DNA of 64,000 nt from Acidobacteriota bacterium (GCA_028875725.1 JAPPCR010000015.1:496001-560000), one strand, 5' to 3'. Positions 34,475 through 43,778 are shown, counted from the stretch's first letter. Numbers and translations: made by a program. The notes: generated by a model not told the origin, from the sequence alone.

Positions 34475-35632
34475 CTACCAGGGATTCTGTTCCTCGGCCT
34501 TGACGTGGTCGGGCATCCTGTAGCTGAGGCCCCCCTCGTCATACACCGAGATCTGGAGGAGCTGGGTGATGTTGTTGGCCCGGAGAGTCTCGGCGCCCGA
34601 CCAGCGCCGCAGCAGACGCTGTCTGGCCCGAAACAGTGCGAGCGTTCCGACGTGCCAGGGTCGTTGCTTCGGGTACCCGAAGCCGTCGGCGAGCTCGTTG
34701 CCGATAAGCGCTCGTGAAAGGCGGTACGCCAGTTTCACGATCTTCTTCTCTTCGGCTGTGTCCTTGATCTGCGCAACGGTGGGTATCGACTGGATCAGCG
34801 TGTTCGCCAGGTGTCCCGACTCGACGCTCGGTGGCGGCTCGCAGAGGTAGGCCATCTCGTACACGCGCGTGGCCTCTTCTTCGGAGGCGTACAGGATGCT
34901 CTCCGGAATGCCCATGAGGAAGCCGGAGTAGCGCCAGACGTCCATGACGCCCTTGCGTTCTTCCTCCGAGAACTTGGCGCCCAGCAGCGTCGAGTAGTCG
35001 AGCAGGCGCTTCGAGAACACGGAGATCGCATAGCCCAGGTGCGCGGCGCTCAGCGGAGTGCCCCAGGCCTCGTGGTCCCAATCCGGGGACTTCGCGAGCA
35101 GACTTCTCATCCGCCCGTGCACGAAGCGGACGCGGACTGACAGCTTCCAGCCCTCGCCGTTCCGATACAGGCCTCTCGGGAAGAAGATGTCCAGCAACTG
35201 GCGGTTGTTCTGCTTGAGGCGCCTGGTGGTGTAGTTCACCCTTCCCGTGATGCTGAAGGACTTGGCGATCAAGGTCGAGAAGCCTTCGACCAGCACTCCG
35301 GTGACGAACGCGCCCAGCATGAGATCCGCGTTCTTGTAGAACGTGCGAATTCCCGGCTCCAGGCCGTCCCAGTCCAGCCAGGTCGGTTCTTCGAGGGTGT
35401 CGAAGAAGTCGCGGAGCACCCGAGGCGCGGTGCACAAGGTGTCGCCCTCCCACTCGATGATGGCGCGAATGTAACGGTGCAGATCCGCTGGCGGCAGGTC
35501 GGAGAGCTCCTCGAGGACCGGGTCGAGTTCGGGGTCGCCGATGGTCGTGTGGCGGATGTAGCTGTCCACACCCTCCGGGTCGGAGGACCGAACCCGCGGG
35601 TACGAATCCGAGTACGCGGACGGCACTCTCAT
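34475..35632 (-). CDS. DUF2236 (MpaB/rubber oxygenase superfamily) protein, copy 3
   Basis: This 385-residue, more divergent member keeps SYIRHTTIGDP (about 25-35), LVEGFSTLIAKSF, the RVRFVHGRMRSLL segment with the candidate haem His, MDVWRYSGFLMGIPES and a C-terminal Trp (NPW). The other two copies end SRDW and SEEW. It lies convergent with the intact RND permease, as copy 2 lies beside RND parts and copy 1 beside the squalene-synthase-like gene. A site resembling the palindrome of copy 1 lies about 140 nt upstream at 35772-35784. It has no signal peptide. The 232-nt gap to the FabF-type gene (35633-35864) contains no other feature I can support. Confidence 0.83.
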   Translation of the reverse strand: MRVPSAYSDSYPRVRSSDPEGVDSYIRHTTIGDPELDPVLEELSDLPPADLHRYIRAIIEWEGDTLCTAPRVLRDFFDTLEEPTWLDWDGLEPGIRTFYKNADLMLGAFVTGVLVEGFSTLIAKSFSITGRVNYTTRRLKQNNRQLLDIFFPRGLYRNGEGWKLSVRVRFVHGRMRSLLAKSPDWDHEAWGTPLSAAHLGYAISVFSKRLLDYSTLLGAKFSEEERKGVMDVWRYSGFLMGIPESILYASEEEATRVYEMAYLCEPPPSVESGHLANTLIQSIPTVAQIKDTAEEKKIVKLAYRLSRALIGNELADGFGYPKQRPWHVGTLALFRARQRLLRRWSGAETLRANNITQLLQISVYDEGGLSYRMPDHVKAEEQNPW

Positions 35633-35771
35633 CGAGTTTCGGACGCCACCTTCGACCCGACGCTGGTCAAGACCTCGGGTTCGTAGCCATACACCAGTCG
35701 CACACCTCTCAACACCGGCCCCACTTGCGAGTTCGACATGCTAGCCGATGAGCACTGAGCCCGGACATATT

Positions 35772-35784
35772 CCATTTGGGAGAT
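35772..35784. promoter_or_regulatory. Degenerate copy of the TCTCCCAATTGGGAGA-type site
   Basis: CCATTTGGGAGAT shares the TTGGGAGA half and spacing of the perfect palindrome at 10268-10283, but the other half is imperfect. It is about 140 nt upstream of the minus-strand DUF2236-3 start. Its role as a shared operator is speculative. Confidence 0.25.
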
Positions 35785-35864
35785 AGGTCTTGTGGGTGCT
35801 ACCTATCGTGCGGGGGCTCGCAGGAGAAACCGCCCCACGCCCGCGGGCGCTATCTGAGCTGTCC

Positions 35865-37106
35865 CTACTCTCCGGGACCCAGCACCAGGACGCCGTTGCT
35901 GCCTCCGAAGCCAAAACTGTTCTTCATCACGAAAGGCCGTTCGAGCGATTCCGCATCGCCGCTCACCAGCCGGACGCGGCACTCCGGGTCGGGATGCTCG
36001 AGGTTGAGGTTCGGCGGCAGCAGACCCTGTTCGATGCCAAGCAGGGAAGCGACCGACTCGATCGCGCCTGAGGCCCCCAGCGTGTGGCCGAAGTAGGACT
36101 TGTTCGCGGAAACCGGCGCGCGTTCGGCGGCGCCGCCCAGCACCGCGCAGATCGACCCGCTCTCGCAGACGTCGTTGGCCAGCGTGGCGGTGCCGTGGGC
36201 GTTCACCGCACCGAGATCAGCCGGTTCGATTCCGGCGGACGCCAGAGCCGCCCGCATCGCCACCGCCTGGCCCTCGGCACTCGGGCTGGTGATGTGAGCG
36301 GCATCGGACGACTCGCCGTAGCCCACGATCTCGCCCCGGATCCGGGCGCCCCGGCTTCGGGCCCGATCCCACGACTCGAACACCAGCATGCCCGCGCCCT
36401 CGCCGAGGACGCAGCCGTCGCGGTCGGCGTCGAACGGCCGGCACGCCCGGGCCGGATCCGGGTTCTTCGACATCACGCCCAGGTTGTTCCAGACGCCGTA
36501 GTAGAACGGGTCGAAGAAGCCGTCGGCGCCGCCGGTCAGCACGGTGTCGGCGTAGCCGTGCCTCACCATCCGGTAGGCCGCCCCCATCGCGTTGGTCGCC
36601 GACGTGCAGGCCGAGATGACGACGAAGTTGGCGCCCGTGAGCCGGAAGTGGATCGAGATGCCGCCCGAGATCGCGTTGTCCATGACGCGCGGCACGCTGG
36701 TCGGCCGCAGGCCGCGGACCCCGCGTTCCGCGAAACGCTGCTGCAGCGTCGTGTTGCTCTCGGCCGCGCCGACCGCCGTTCCCAGGATCACCGCTACCGG
36801 CTGCGGCTCGTAGGGCGGAGCGCCGTCGATCAGGCCCGCGTCCTCGAGCGCCTCTGCGGCGGTCACCAGCCCCAGGTCGACCGCCCGATCCGCCGGCCGG
36901 CGGCGCAGGCGCTTGAGCCCGGCCGGGACGAACTCCGGATCGACCTCGCCGCCGATACCGACCTTCATCTCCGACGTGTCGAGCGACTCGAGCCTGGCGA
37001 TGCCACCGCGACCGGCGAACAGGCTGGTCCGGAACGACTCGACGTCCGTGCCGATGGCGCAGGCGACGCCGAGACCGGTGACCGCGACACGACGTGGCTC
37101 AGCCAT
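35865..37106 (-). CDS. Beta-ketoacyl-ACP synthase (FabF-type)
   Basis: This 413-residue condensing enzyme has an intact Cys-His-His triad: SACTSATNA (Cys), [15 protein letters not shown] (first His) and [16 protein letters not shown] (second His). [12 protein letters not shown] closes the active-site loop region. It elongates acyl-ACP with malonyl-ACP. The start overlaps the FabG-type reductase by 8 nt, giving a two-gene KR-KS unit. There is no acpP, fabD or fabH alongside, so this is probably an accessory fatty-acid or polyketide-type module; the lone ACP at 24500 is a possible carrier. The N-terminus [12 protein letters not shown] is canonical. Confidence 0.92.
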   Translation of the reverse strand: MAEPRRVAVTGLGVACAIGTDVESFRTSLFAGRGGIARLESLDTSEMKVGIGGEVDPEFVPAGLKRLRRRPADRAVDLGLVTAAEALEDAGLIDGAPPYEPQPVAVILGTAVGAAESNTTLQQRFAERGVRGLRPTSVPRVMDNAISGGISIHFRLTGANFVVISACTSATNAMGAAYRMVRHGYADTVLTGGADGFFDPFYYGVWNNLGVMSKNPDPARACRPFDADRDGCVLGEGAGMLVFESWDRARSRGARIRGEIVGYGESSDAAHITSPSAEGQAVAMRAALASAGIEPADLGAVNAHGTATLANDVCESGSICAVLGGAAERAPVSANKSYFGHTLGASGAIESVASLLGIEQGLLPPNLNLEHPDPECRVRLVSGDAESLERPFVMKNSFGFGGSNGVLVLGPGE

Positions 37107-37842
37107 ACATCGACAACCCGCCGTTGACGTGAATCACCTGGCCGGTGATGTACGACGACAAAGGCGACAGCAGGAAGGTGACGCAGGCGGCGACCTCGGC
37201 CGGCGTTCCCAGGCGCCCGAGCGGCACGGGCAGTCGCTGCCGCTGGTCTTCGGAGAGCTCGGTCGTCATGTCCGTTTCGATGAAGCCCGGCGACACCGCG
37301 TTGCAGCGGACGCCGAACCGGGCCGCCTCGAGGGCGAGGCTGCGGGTGAGACTGACCATGCCGGCTTTCGAGGCCGCGTAGTCCGCACCCATCCAGCCGC
37401 CAGGACCGTGGGCGGCCAGTGACGCCATGTTCACGATGCTGCCACTCCGCGCCTTGCGCATCACCTTGTAGGCGGCGCGCGACGCAGCGAACGCGGCCTC
37501 CAGGTTGACGCGCTGGGTCGCACGCCAGGACTCCAGGTCGAGGCCGCGAAAGGCGACCGGGCGGCCGCCGCCCGCGTTGTTGACCAGGCCGTCGATCCGG
37601 CCGCAGCGCTCGACCACGTCGTCGACGAGCGACGCCGCGTTCTCCGGGTCGTCGAAGTCGGCCGCCAGCGGCAGGACGCTCTCCGAACCCATCTCGCCGC
37701 AGACCGCCTCGACCTGGGCGAGTTCCCGCCCGTGAACCGCAACCGTGGCGCCGAGCGCGGCCGCGGCTTCGGCGGTCGCCCGGCCGATGCCGCGGGTCGA
37801 ACCGGTGACGAGAATCACCTGACCGGAGAGGGAGGGAGTCAT
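37099..37842 (-). CDS. 3-oxoacyl-ACP reductase (FabG-type SDR)
   Basis: This 247-residue short-chain dehydrogenase has the NAD(P)-binding TGSTRGIG (about 13-20), the structural NNAG motif (LVNNAGGG), and a catalytic Ser/Tyr/Lys set in NMASLAAHG and YAASKAGM. The tail IETDMT and [11 protein letters not shown] is typical of FabG. The ATG at 37842 is preceded on the minus strand by GAT-rich sequence with TACGAT 11 nt upstream. In-frame codons further upstream run through an inverted-repeat element and are unlikely to be coding. It overlaps the KS gene by 8 nt and probably reduces that enzyme's beta-ketoacyl product. Confidence 0.9.
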   Translation of the reverse strand: MTPSLSGQVILVTGSTRGIGRATAEAAAALGATVAVHGRELAQVEAVCGEMGSESVLPLAADFDDPENAASLVDDVVERCGRIDGLVNNAGGGRPVAFRGLDLESWRATQRVNLEAAFAASRAAYKVMRKARSGSIVNMASLAAHGPGGWMGADYAASKAGMVSLTRSLALEAARFGVRCNAVSPGFIETDMTTELSEDQRQRLPVPLGRLGTPAEVAACVTFLLSPLSSYITGQVIHVNGGLSMYG

Positions 37843-37885
37843 GGCCGGCCGCAATCGTAGCGCCGTCGGAGCGGTGCCGCCCGTA

Positions 37886-38050
37886 CGGTTCGGGAAGGGG
37901 TCAGCTGCCAGGATGACGTGCGCGCTTGGGAGGTGATGGAAAGGGCTGCGCGCACTCGGCTTCACTCGCTCCGGTCCGTCGCCGGTTACGGAGATGTCGG
38001 CGGCGGTCGCTCGTTCAGACGCACCTGGCAGCTGACCCCTTCCCGAACCG
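37886..38050. repeat. MITE- or BIME-like element: 27-bp perfect terminal inverted repeats
   Basis: The segment 37886-37912 (CGGTTCGGGAAGGGGTCAGC then TGCCAGG) is repeated perfectly inverted at 38024-38050. After one mismatch the match extends six more bases outward. The 111-nt interior holds further self-complementary arms: GTGCGCGC (37918-37925) with GCGCGCAC (37948-37955), and CTCCG (37969-37973) with CGGAG (37989-37993). No transposase is encoded. It fills most of the 265-nt gap between the divergent FabG-type and sarcosine oxidase genes. The structure suggests a small non-autonomous mobile element or paired REP sequences. Confidence 0.6.
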
Positions 38051-38107
38051 CACGGGCTGGACGGCGTCGCTGTCTGCATTCGGATCCGTCGTACCATCCC
38101 CGTCTGG

Positions 38108-40972
38108 ATGGCGACTCTTCTGGTGGACGGGCGGCGGGTCGAGGCGCAGGCGGGCGACAGCCTGCTGGTCGCGCTGGTTCGCGTCGGTCTGCATCCGACC
38201 GGCGGCGGGTGCCTTTGCGCGGGCGGTGACTGCCCGAACTGCCTCGTGACGGTTGACGGCGTCGCCTACACGCGGAGTTGTCAGGTACAGGCCGTGGCCG
38301 GCATGGAGGTGACGCGCGAACACCTCGGCGACGAGGAACCGGCCCTGCTGGCCAAGGACCCGACATCGGCCGGGAACGCGGCGCCGGTGCGTCATGTCCA
38401 CTGCGACACGGTCGTCATTGGACAGGGCGACTCGGGGCGCGAGGCCGCGCGGGAGGCCGGGGAGGCGGGCCTGCATGTCGTGACTCTGGACGCGCGCGAG
38501 GGGCAGCACGTCACCGGCGTCTATCCCGGACCGCTGGTCGTGGCCTCGGACAAAGCGGGGCGCGTGCTACACGTCCATCCGCGGCGGGAGATCGTCGTCG
38601 CCACTGGCGCCGCGGAGATTCAGCCCGTCGTTCCCGGCAGCGATCTGGACGGGCTGGTCACGGCGCGTGGGGCAGCGGAGCTCGTGGCCGCGGGTATCGA
38701 CCTGGGCCGTGCCGTCGCCGTGGGCGAGAGGTCGGCGGGCCTGCCGGCCGACTCGCTGGCCGCCCACTTCCCGGTCGGCGAAGGCGGCTGGGAGCTTGTC
38801 CGCTTCGAGGGCGACGGCCGAATCGAGGCGGTGGTCGTCCGGCGGCACGGCGACACCGGCGCCACCGAAGAGCGGATCGAATGCGACACGGCGATCCTCG
38901 GTCTCGGCCGCAATCCGCGCAACGCCCTGGCCCGGATGGCCTTCGACCTGCCGGTGCGAGTCGTCGGCAGCGCCGCGGCGGAACCGGAACTACCGCCCTG
39001 CCCCCGGGAGGGAACGGTGTGCCCCTGCAGCGGCGTCACCGTTGCCGACCTGGACGGCGTCTGGGGGCGCGGCTTCCACGAGATGGAGTTGCTCAAACGG
39101 GCGACGCTAGCCGGCACCGGGACCTGCCAGGGCGGCGTCTGCCTGCCCTACCTGCGCAGCTTCCTGCTGGAGCGCGGCGGCCGGCTGCAGCCCGCGTTCA
39201 CCGCCCGGCCGCTCAACCGGCAACTGACGGTGCGCGAACTGGCCGCCGGCGCGCATACCGCCGTGACCGCCCGCTCGCCTCTCCACGACGAGCACCTGAG
39301 CCTGGGCGCGAGAATGGACCGCGCCGGCGGCTGGTGGCGGCCCTGGACCTACGGCCGGAGAGACGACGAGTATCGCTCCGTGCGCGAGCGTGTCTCGCTC
39401 GGCGATGTGAGTCCGCTCGGCAAGATGCTGATCTCCGGGCCGGACGCCGAAGCGTTTCTCGAACGGATCGTCCCCACCAGGGTCGCGACGATCCGTTCCG
39501 GCCGCTGCCGCTATGTCCTCATGCTGGACGAACGGGCTTACCTGCTAGACGACGGAATCCTGTGCCGCGAAGTGACCGCGGGGCCCAGCAGCGGGGATCT
39601 CCTCGACGACGGCATGCTCTGCCGGGAGGCGGACCAGGGCGCCGGCGACCGCTTTTTCCTCACCTCGACCTCCGGGGGGTCCGGCTTCTTCGAGCTGTGG
39701 CTGCGCGACTGGGCCGAAGCCTTCGGCTGCGATGTCCGCATCCTGAACCAGACCGCGTCGCTGGCGGCGATCAACGTCACCGGACCTCAGGCGGCCCGAC
39801 TGCTGGCGCGCGCCGGCGCCCGGGAGCTTCCCGCGTTCGGCCGGCATCGGGCGGTGCGGATCGCCGGCGTCGACTGCCGGGTCGTTCGCTTGAGCTTCAC
39901 GGGCGAGCTCTCCTACGAACTCCACCACCCGGCCGCTGACGCCCCCACGCTGTGGCGGCGGCTGCTGGCCATGGGCGCCGGGTTCAAGGTCCAGCCGCAC
40001 GGGCTCGAGACCCTGCTTCGTCTGCGGCTCGAGAAGGGTCACATCGTCATCGGCCAGGACACGGACTACGACTCGACTCCGCGCCGACTGGCCCACGAGT
40101 GGGCGGTCAACCTGAACAAGGGTGACTTCGTTGGGCGCCAGGCCACCCTGCGGACGAACAAGCAACCGCTCGACAAACGGCTGGTCACGCTCCGGGCGGA
40201 CGATCCGCCGCCACCGGAGACCGTCGAGACTCCCTCCGCCGAGGGCGCGGCCATCCATGACGGCGACCACTATGCCGGCTACGTGACCTCCGACGCCGGC
40301 ACGGCAGCAGACGGCGGCGTGCCGATGCTCGGCTGGCTCTACCTGAGTGCGGAGGGCAAACTGCCCCGCGAGGTCACGGTCGATGGCCGACCGGCGCGAC
40401 GGGTCGACGGCCCGACCTACGACCCGGACGGAGAACGGGCTCGAACCGCGGTTGACACAGCCAGCGAGACGCCGGAGAACATCCGTGAGTTCCCGGTTGC
40501 GCGTTCGGAGGCAACCGACCTCGCCGCCGAAGCCCCAGCCGAGCCCCCGCTGCTGCGCCGGCTGGAAGCAACCCGCGTGTCGGCTACGTCGAAGGCCCTC
40601 GACGCACTGGTCGAGCGGCCGCCCTGGACCGCCGGCGCCCTCGCCTTCCGCACCGCTCCCGACGAACTCCTGGTGACGGCGCCGCCGGACTTCGAAGTCG
40701 CCGGCGACCCGCACGCGCTCGTCGAACGCGAAACCGCGTTCAGCTACGTCTGGCTCGACGAAGTCACGGCCGAGCGGTTCCTCGACCGCGAGTGCGAGTG
40801 GCGGCGGCCCGACGCGAGACCGGCCCTCGCCCAGGGCGAGGTCGCCGGCATCCCGGCCAAGCTCTGGCTCGAGGCCGGGAGGACCCTCATCCTCACGCCG
40901 GCCCCCTTCGCATCCGCCTTCCAGCGCCGCCTGACCGGCTCACTCGCAGAGATCGAGGGGGACGCTTCATGA
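38108..40972 (+). CDS. soxA: Sarcosine oxidase alpha subunit with fused gamma-like region
   Basis: This 954-residue protein has an N-terminal ferredoxin-like part ([13 protein letters not shown], residues 32-45), a dinucleotide-binding region ([13 protein letters not shown]), a Cys cluster (TVCPCSGV and GTCQGGVC, 304-345), a T-protein-like folate domain (about 395-760), and a C-terminal segment (about 815-940) resembling SoxG. Heterotetrameric sarcosine oxidase demethylates sarcosine to glycine, passing the methyl group to tetrahydrofolate. An internal 57-nt near-duplication gives [10 protein letters not shown] (479-488) and [10 protein letters not shown] (498-507) in the folate domain, where relatives have one copy. 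The soxB-like gene overlaps by ATGA. The gamma fusion is inferred from order and sequence resemblance; another N-methyl amine may be the substrate. Confidence 0.82.
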   Translation: MATLLVDGRRVEAQAGDSLLVALVRVGLHPTGGGCLCAGGDCPNCLVTVDGVAYTRSCQVQAVAGMEVTREHLGDEEPALLAKDPTSAGNAAPVRHVHCDTVVIGQGDSGREAAREAGEAGLHVVTLDAREGQHVTGVYPGPLVVASDKAGRVLHVHPRREIVVATGAAEIQPVVPGSDLDGLVTARGAAELVAAGIDLGRAVAVGERSAGLPADSLAAHFPVGEGGWELVRFEGDGRIEAVVVRRHGDTGATEERIECDTAILGLGRNPRNALARMAFDLPVRVVGSAAAEPELPPCPREGTVCPCSGVTVADLDGVWGRGFHEMELLKRATLAGTGTCQGGVCLPYLRSFLLERGGRLQPAFTARPLNRQLTVRELAAGAHTAVTARSPLHDEHLSLGARMDRAGGWWRPWTYGRRDDEYRSVRERVSLGDVSPLGKMLISGPDAEAFLERIVPTRVATIRSGRCRYVLMLDERAYLLDDGILCREVTAGPSSGDLLDDGMLCREADQGAGDRFFLTSTSGGSGFFELWLRDWAEAFGCDVRILNQTASLAAINVTGPQAARLLARAGARELPAFGRHRAVRIAGVDCRVVRLSFTGELSYELHHPAADAPTLWRRLLAMGAGFKVQPHGLETLLRLRLEKGHIVIGQDTDYDSTPRRLAHEWAVNLNKGDFVGRQATLRTNKQPLDKRLVTLRADDPPPPETVETPSAEGAAIHDGDHYAGYVTSDAGTAADGGVPMLGWLYLSAEGKLPREVTVDGRPARRVDGPTYDPDGERARTAVDTASETPENIREFPVARSEATDLAAEAPAEPPLLRRLEATRVSATSKALDALVERPPWTAGALAFRTAPDELLVTAPPDFEVAGDPHALVERETAFSYVWLDEVTAERFLDRECEWRRPDARPALAQGEVAGIPAKLWLEAGRTLILTPAPFASAFQRRLTGSLAEIEGDAS
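39542..39655 (+). repeat. 57-nt tandem near-duplication inside the soxA-like gene
   Basis: Two successive 57-nt units (39542-39598 and 39599-39655) encode [19 protein letters not shown] and [19 protein letters not shown]. The shared core LLDDG(I/M)LCRE lies in the T-protein-like domain. The copies have diverged at the DNA level, so this is an old in-frame duplication and not an assembly artefact. Confidence 0.65.
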
Positions 40973-42177
40973 ACGAGTTCGTCGAGCGCCAGATGAAGCT
41001 GACCTGGCGGCAGCCAAAGAAGAGCTACGACGTGGTGATCGTCGGCGCCGGCGGACACGGGCTGGCCACCGCCTACTACCTGGCGACCCGTCACGGGATG
41101 TCGAACGTCGCCGTATTCGAGCGCGGCTACATCGGCGGGGGCAACTCGGGACGGAACACGACGATCATCCGCGCCAACTACGGCATCCCGGCCGCGGTCC
41201 GCTTCTACCAGCGCAGCGTCGACCTCTACCGGGGCCTGGAAGAGGAGACGGACCGCTGGCTCATGCACCAGCAGAAGGGGATTCTGTGGATGGCGCACTC
41301 GGAAGCCGCCGTGCGGGCCGAACGGATGCGGGCGAAGCTGAACACCGAGTTCGGCGCCGAAACCGAGTTCGTCGGGTCGTCCCAGGTCCAGGAACTCTGC
41401 CCGCAGCTTGACATGTCGGGTGGCGGCCGCTGGCCGGTGCTGGGCGCCTCCTACCATCCGCAGGGGGCCACCGCCCGTCACGACCGGGTGGTCTGGGCGC
41501 TCGCCGAAGGCGCGATGGAGCGCGGCGCCCACGTCCACCAGAACACGCCGGTGGAAGGTCTGATCCTCGACGGCGAGCGGGTCGCCGGCGTCAGGACCGC
41601 GGCGGGCGACGTCGCCGCCGGCGCCGTCGTCTCGGCGGTCGGCGGCCACGTCAGCCGCATCGCGGCCATGGCGGGCCTTCGCCTGCCCATCCGCACCCAC
41701 CGGCTCCAGGCGTTCGTCACGAACCACTACCAGCGACAGTTCGGGCCCATCGTCGCCTCGTCGGAGCTCTTCTTCTACGCCTCGCAGACCGCCCGCGGCG
41801 AGATGCTCCTGGGCGCCGAGATCGACCCGCAGCCCAGCTTCTCGTACCGCTCGAGCCACGACTTCGTCCAGGACGTCTGTCGGCGCGCGCTCCACCTGCT
41901 GCCCTTCATGGCGAACCTGCGGGTGCTGCGGCAGTGGACCGGCGTCTGCGACATGAGCCCCGACTACTCGCCGATCATGGGCCGCACGGGCGTGCCGGGC
42001 TTCTACATCACGACCGGCTGGGGCACCTGGGGTTTCAAGGCGATCCCGGCCGGCGGCGAGCAGATGGCCGAACTCATCGCCAGCGGCGAGACTCCGGAGC
42101 TCATCGCACCGTTCGGGCTCGACCGCTTCGCCCGCGACCGCACGATGGCCGACCGCGGGTCGGCGGGGACGCACTAG
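40969..42177 (+). CDS. soxB: Sarcosine oxidase beta subunit (FAD-dependent)
   Basis: This 402-residue FAD enzyme of the DAO family has the FAD-binding VVIVGAGGHGLATAYYLA (about 22-39), VFERGYIGGGNSGRNTTIIR (about 49-68) with the region used for flavin attachment in SoxB, and a C-terminal GVPGFYITTGWGTWGFKAIPAGG. It oxidises the N-methyl group of sarcosine or a related amine. The ATG overlaps the alpha-subunit stop (ATGA), which rules out the longer upstream in-frame starts. The delta-subunit gene follows after 2 nt. Confidence 0.9.
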   Translation: MNEFVERQMKLTWRQPKKSYDVVIVGAGGHGLATAYYLATRHGMSNVAVFERGYIGGGNSGRNTTIIRANYGIPAAVRFYQRSVDLYRGLEEETDRWLMHQQKGILWMAHSEAAVRAERMRAKLNTEFGAETEFVGSSQVQELCPQLDMSGGGRWPVLGASYHPQGATARHDRVVWALAEGAMERGAHVHQNTPVEGLILDGERVAGVRTAAGDVAAGAVVSAVGGHVSRIAAMAGLRLPIRTHRLQAFVTNHYQRQFGPIVASSELFFYASQTARGEMLLGAEIDPQPSFSYRSSHDFVQDVCRRALHLLPFMANLRVLRQWTGVCDMSPDYSPIMGRTGVPGFYITTGWGTWGFKAIPAGGEQMAELIASGETPELIAPFGLDRFARDRTMADRGSAGTH

Positions 42178-42179
42178 CG

Positions 42180-42428
42180 ATGAGCCTGCGCATCCCCTGC
42201 CCCTATTGCGGTGACCGCTCGGTCCACGAGTTCGTCCACGGCGAGATCCGGCGGGTACCGGACCATCTGACCGACCCGGACGAGCGCGATCTCGACTTCG
42301 CCTTCCACCACGACAACGAGGAGGGGATCGTCACCGAGCGCTGGTTCCACGCCCAGGGCTGCCGGCGCTGGTTCGAGATCCGGCGCGACACGACGACCGA
42401 CCGGATCGTCGAAGCCGAAGCATCCTGA
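42180..42428 (+). CDS. soxD: Sarcosine oxidase delta subunit
   Basis: This 82-residue protein starts MSLRIPCPYCGDR and has RWFHAQGCRRWFEIRRDTTT at the end of its fold. These are the zinc-ligand (CPYC plus His/Cys) and C-terminal features of SoxD, the small structural subunit of heterotetrameric sarcosine oxidase. It begins 2 nt after the soxB-like stop. The order alpha(gamma)-beta-delta differs from the usual soxBDAG order, and no glyA or folD gene is next to it. Confidence 0.9.
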   Translation: MSLRIPCPYCGDRSVHEFVHGEIRRVPDHLTDPDERDLDFAFHHDNEEGIVTERWFHAQGCRRWFEIRRDTTTDRIVEAEAS

Positions 42429-42454
42429 CCGGCCAGCCAGTTTCCGGCTACAAT
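42425..42454 (+). promoter_or_regulatory. Putative sigma70-type promoter of the first PDLSG gene
   Basis: CTGACC (42425-42430) and TACAAT (42449-42454) are separated by 18 nt, and the ATG follows 41 nt after TACAAT with GGAGGA at good spacing. The -35 overlaps the stop of soxD. Related TA-rich hexamers lie at similar distances before the second (TAGACT, 49658-49663) and third (TACACT, 54779-54784) PDLSG genes. Confidence 0.5.
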
Positions 42455-42495
42455 CCGGAACATAGTCCGCAACCAGAACCCGGAGGACGCCGCAC

Positions 42496-43584
42496 ATGGC
42501 ACGACGCACTCTCATCCTCACCACCCTGCTCGCCTTCGCGGCCGCCGGCGCCATCGTCGCGTCCGACGACATCCCGCGCCGGCACGATGGCAAGCCCGAT
42601 CTCTCCGGCACCTACGACATCGCCACCCTGACGCCGCTGCAGCGCCCCCAGCAGTACGGCGACAACCTGACCCTGACGCCCGAACAGGCGCAGGCGATCG
42701 CCGACCACTGGCGACGGAACTTCGAGAAGGACTACGCGCCAAGCGACCCGAATCGCGAGGCGCCGCCGGAGGGCGGCACCGGCATCTACGCGCCCGAGTT
42801 CACGGGCGCTGCAGGCAAGGTCGGCGGCTACAACGCCTTCTACGTCGATATCGGCGAGGGCAACTTCCAGCTCGACGGCGAGTACCGCACCTCGATCATC
42901 ACGGAGCCCGCGAACGGCCGGATGCCGGCGCTCACCGATGCGGCGAAGCAGAGGTATGCGGAAGGCGCGGCCTTCCGCCACGAGAACACCGGCACCGCCT
43001 GGTGGATCGACCGGGACTTCGGCCCGTACGACGATCCGGAACTCCGGCCGCACGCCGAACGGTGCCTGCTGGGCTTCGGCTCCACCGCGGGACCGCCGGC
43101 GCTGCCCGTCATGTACAACAACATGAAACGGATCGTGCAGACGGACACGCACCTGATGATCCTGGTCGAGATGAACCATGACGCCCGGATCATCCGCATC
43201 GATTCCGCGCACGACGCCAACGTCGAGAGCTGGCTCGGTGAGTCGGCGGGCCGCTGGGAAGGCGACACCCTGGTCGTGACGACGAAGAACTTCGGCGACG
43301 ACTACAGCTTCACCCAGGGCTCGAAGGAGATGGTCATCACCGAGCGCTTCAGCCGCATTGACGAGGACACCCTGCTGTACGGCTTCACCGTCGACGACCC
43401 GAACACCTGGACCGAGCCCTGGAGCGGCGAGTACCCCTGGCCCGCCAGCAAGAACAAGGTCTACGAGTACGCCTGCCACGAAGGGAACTACGCCTTGGGC
43501 GGCATCCTCCGCGGCGCCCGGCTCCTTGAAGAGGAGGCGCTCGAAGGCGACGCCGCGTCGACCGGCGGCGGGGGCTCCGAGTAG
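42496..43584 (+). CDS. Secreted PDLSG-family protein of unknown function, copy 1
   Basis: This 362-residue protein has a signal peptide (1-22) followed by RRHDGKPDLSGTYDIATLTP, the hallmark after which I name the family here. Other blocks shared with the copies at 49700, 54820 and 63540 are VGGYN, AERC, MYNNMKRIVQT, WEGDTLVVTTKNF, TVDDPNTWTEPWSGEYPW and the C-terminal YEYACHEGNYALGGILRGAR. I do not recognise an enzyme motif. Conserved His (HDARIIRID), Cys (ACHEGN) and acidic residues could form a site. It has a strong ribosome site and its own promoter. Copies 1 and 2 share the region SDPNREAPP-GGTGIYAPEFTGAAGKVGGYN almost exactly, so they are recent duplicates. Confidence 0.8.
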   Translation: MARRTLILTTLLAFAAAGAIVASDDIPRRHDGKPDLSGTYDIATLTPLQRPQQYGDNLTLTPEQAQAIADHWRRNFEKDYAPSDPNREAPPEGGTGIYAPEFTGAAGKVGGYNAFYVDIGEGNFQLDGEYRTSIITEPANGRMPALTDAAKQRYAEGAAFRHENTGTAWWIDRDFGPYDDPELRPHAERCLLGFGSTAGPPALPVMYNNMKRIVQTDTHLMILVEMNHDARIIRIDSAHDANVESWLGESAGRWEGDTLVVTTKNFGDDYSFTQGSKEMVITERFSRIDEDTLLYGFTVDDPNTWTEPWSGEYPWPASKNKVYEYACHEGNYALGGILRGARLLEEEALEGDAASTGGGGSE

Positions 43585-43742
43585 CCGCTCCAGCGCGCAC
43601 CCTCGCCGTCACAGAACCGGACGCAATCGCCATGAAGACCGCGTTCTTCAGCTTCGGCTTCCTGATGGTGCTGGCCTATCCGCTGTTGGTCGTTGGGGCG
43701 ATCTACCTACTGCTGATTGCATTCGAGCGCATCCGCGGCTGC

Positions 43743-43748
43743 TATGGT
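43743..43748 (+). promoter_or_regulatory. Extended -10 (TGCTATGGT) before the DUF6265 gene
   Basis: TATGGT preceded by TGC lies 30 nt before the ATG at 43779. It supports that start over an in-frame ATG at 43632, whose added residues form an extra hydrophobic segment without a good ribosome site. Confidence 0.35.
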
Positions 43749-43778
43749 CGGCCGCTCAACTCCCCTGGAGGACAATCC

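Noticed and set aside
37886..38050. Integron attC site
   Set aside because: There are no R'/R'' core sites (GTTRRRY-type), no integron integrase and no cassette array. Perfect long arms fit a MITE or REP pair better.
43632..43778. N-terminal extension of the DUF6265 protein adding a second membrane helix
   Set aside because: It lacks a ribosome site, while the ATG at 43779 has a GGAG site, an extended -10 and a clean signal peptide.
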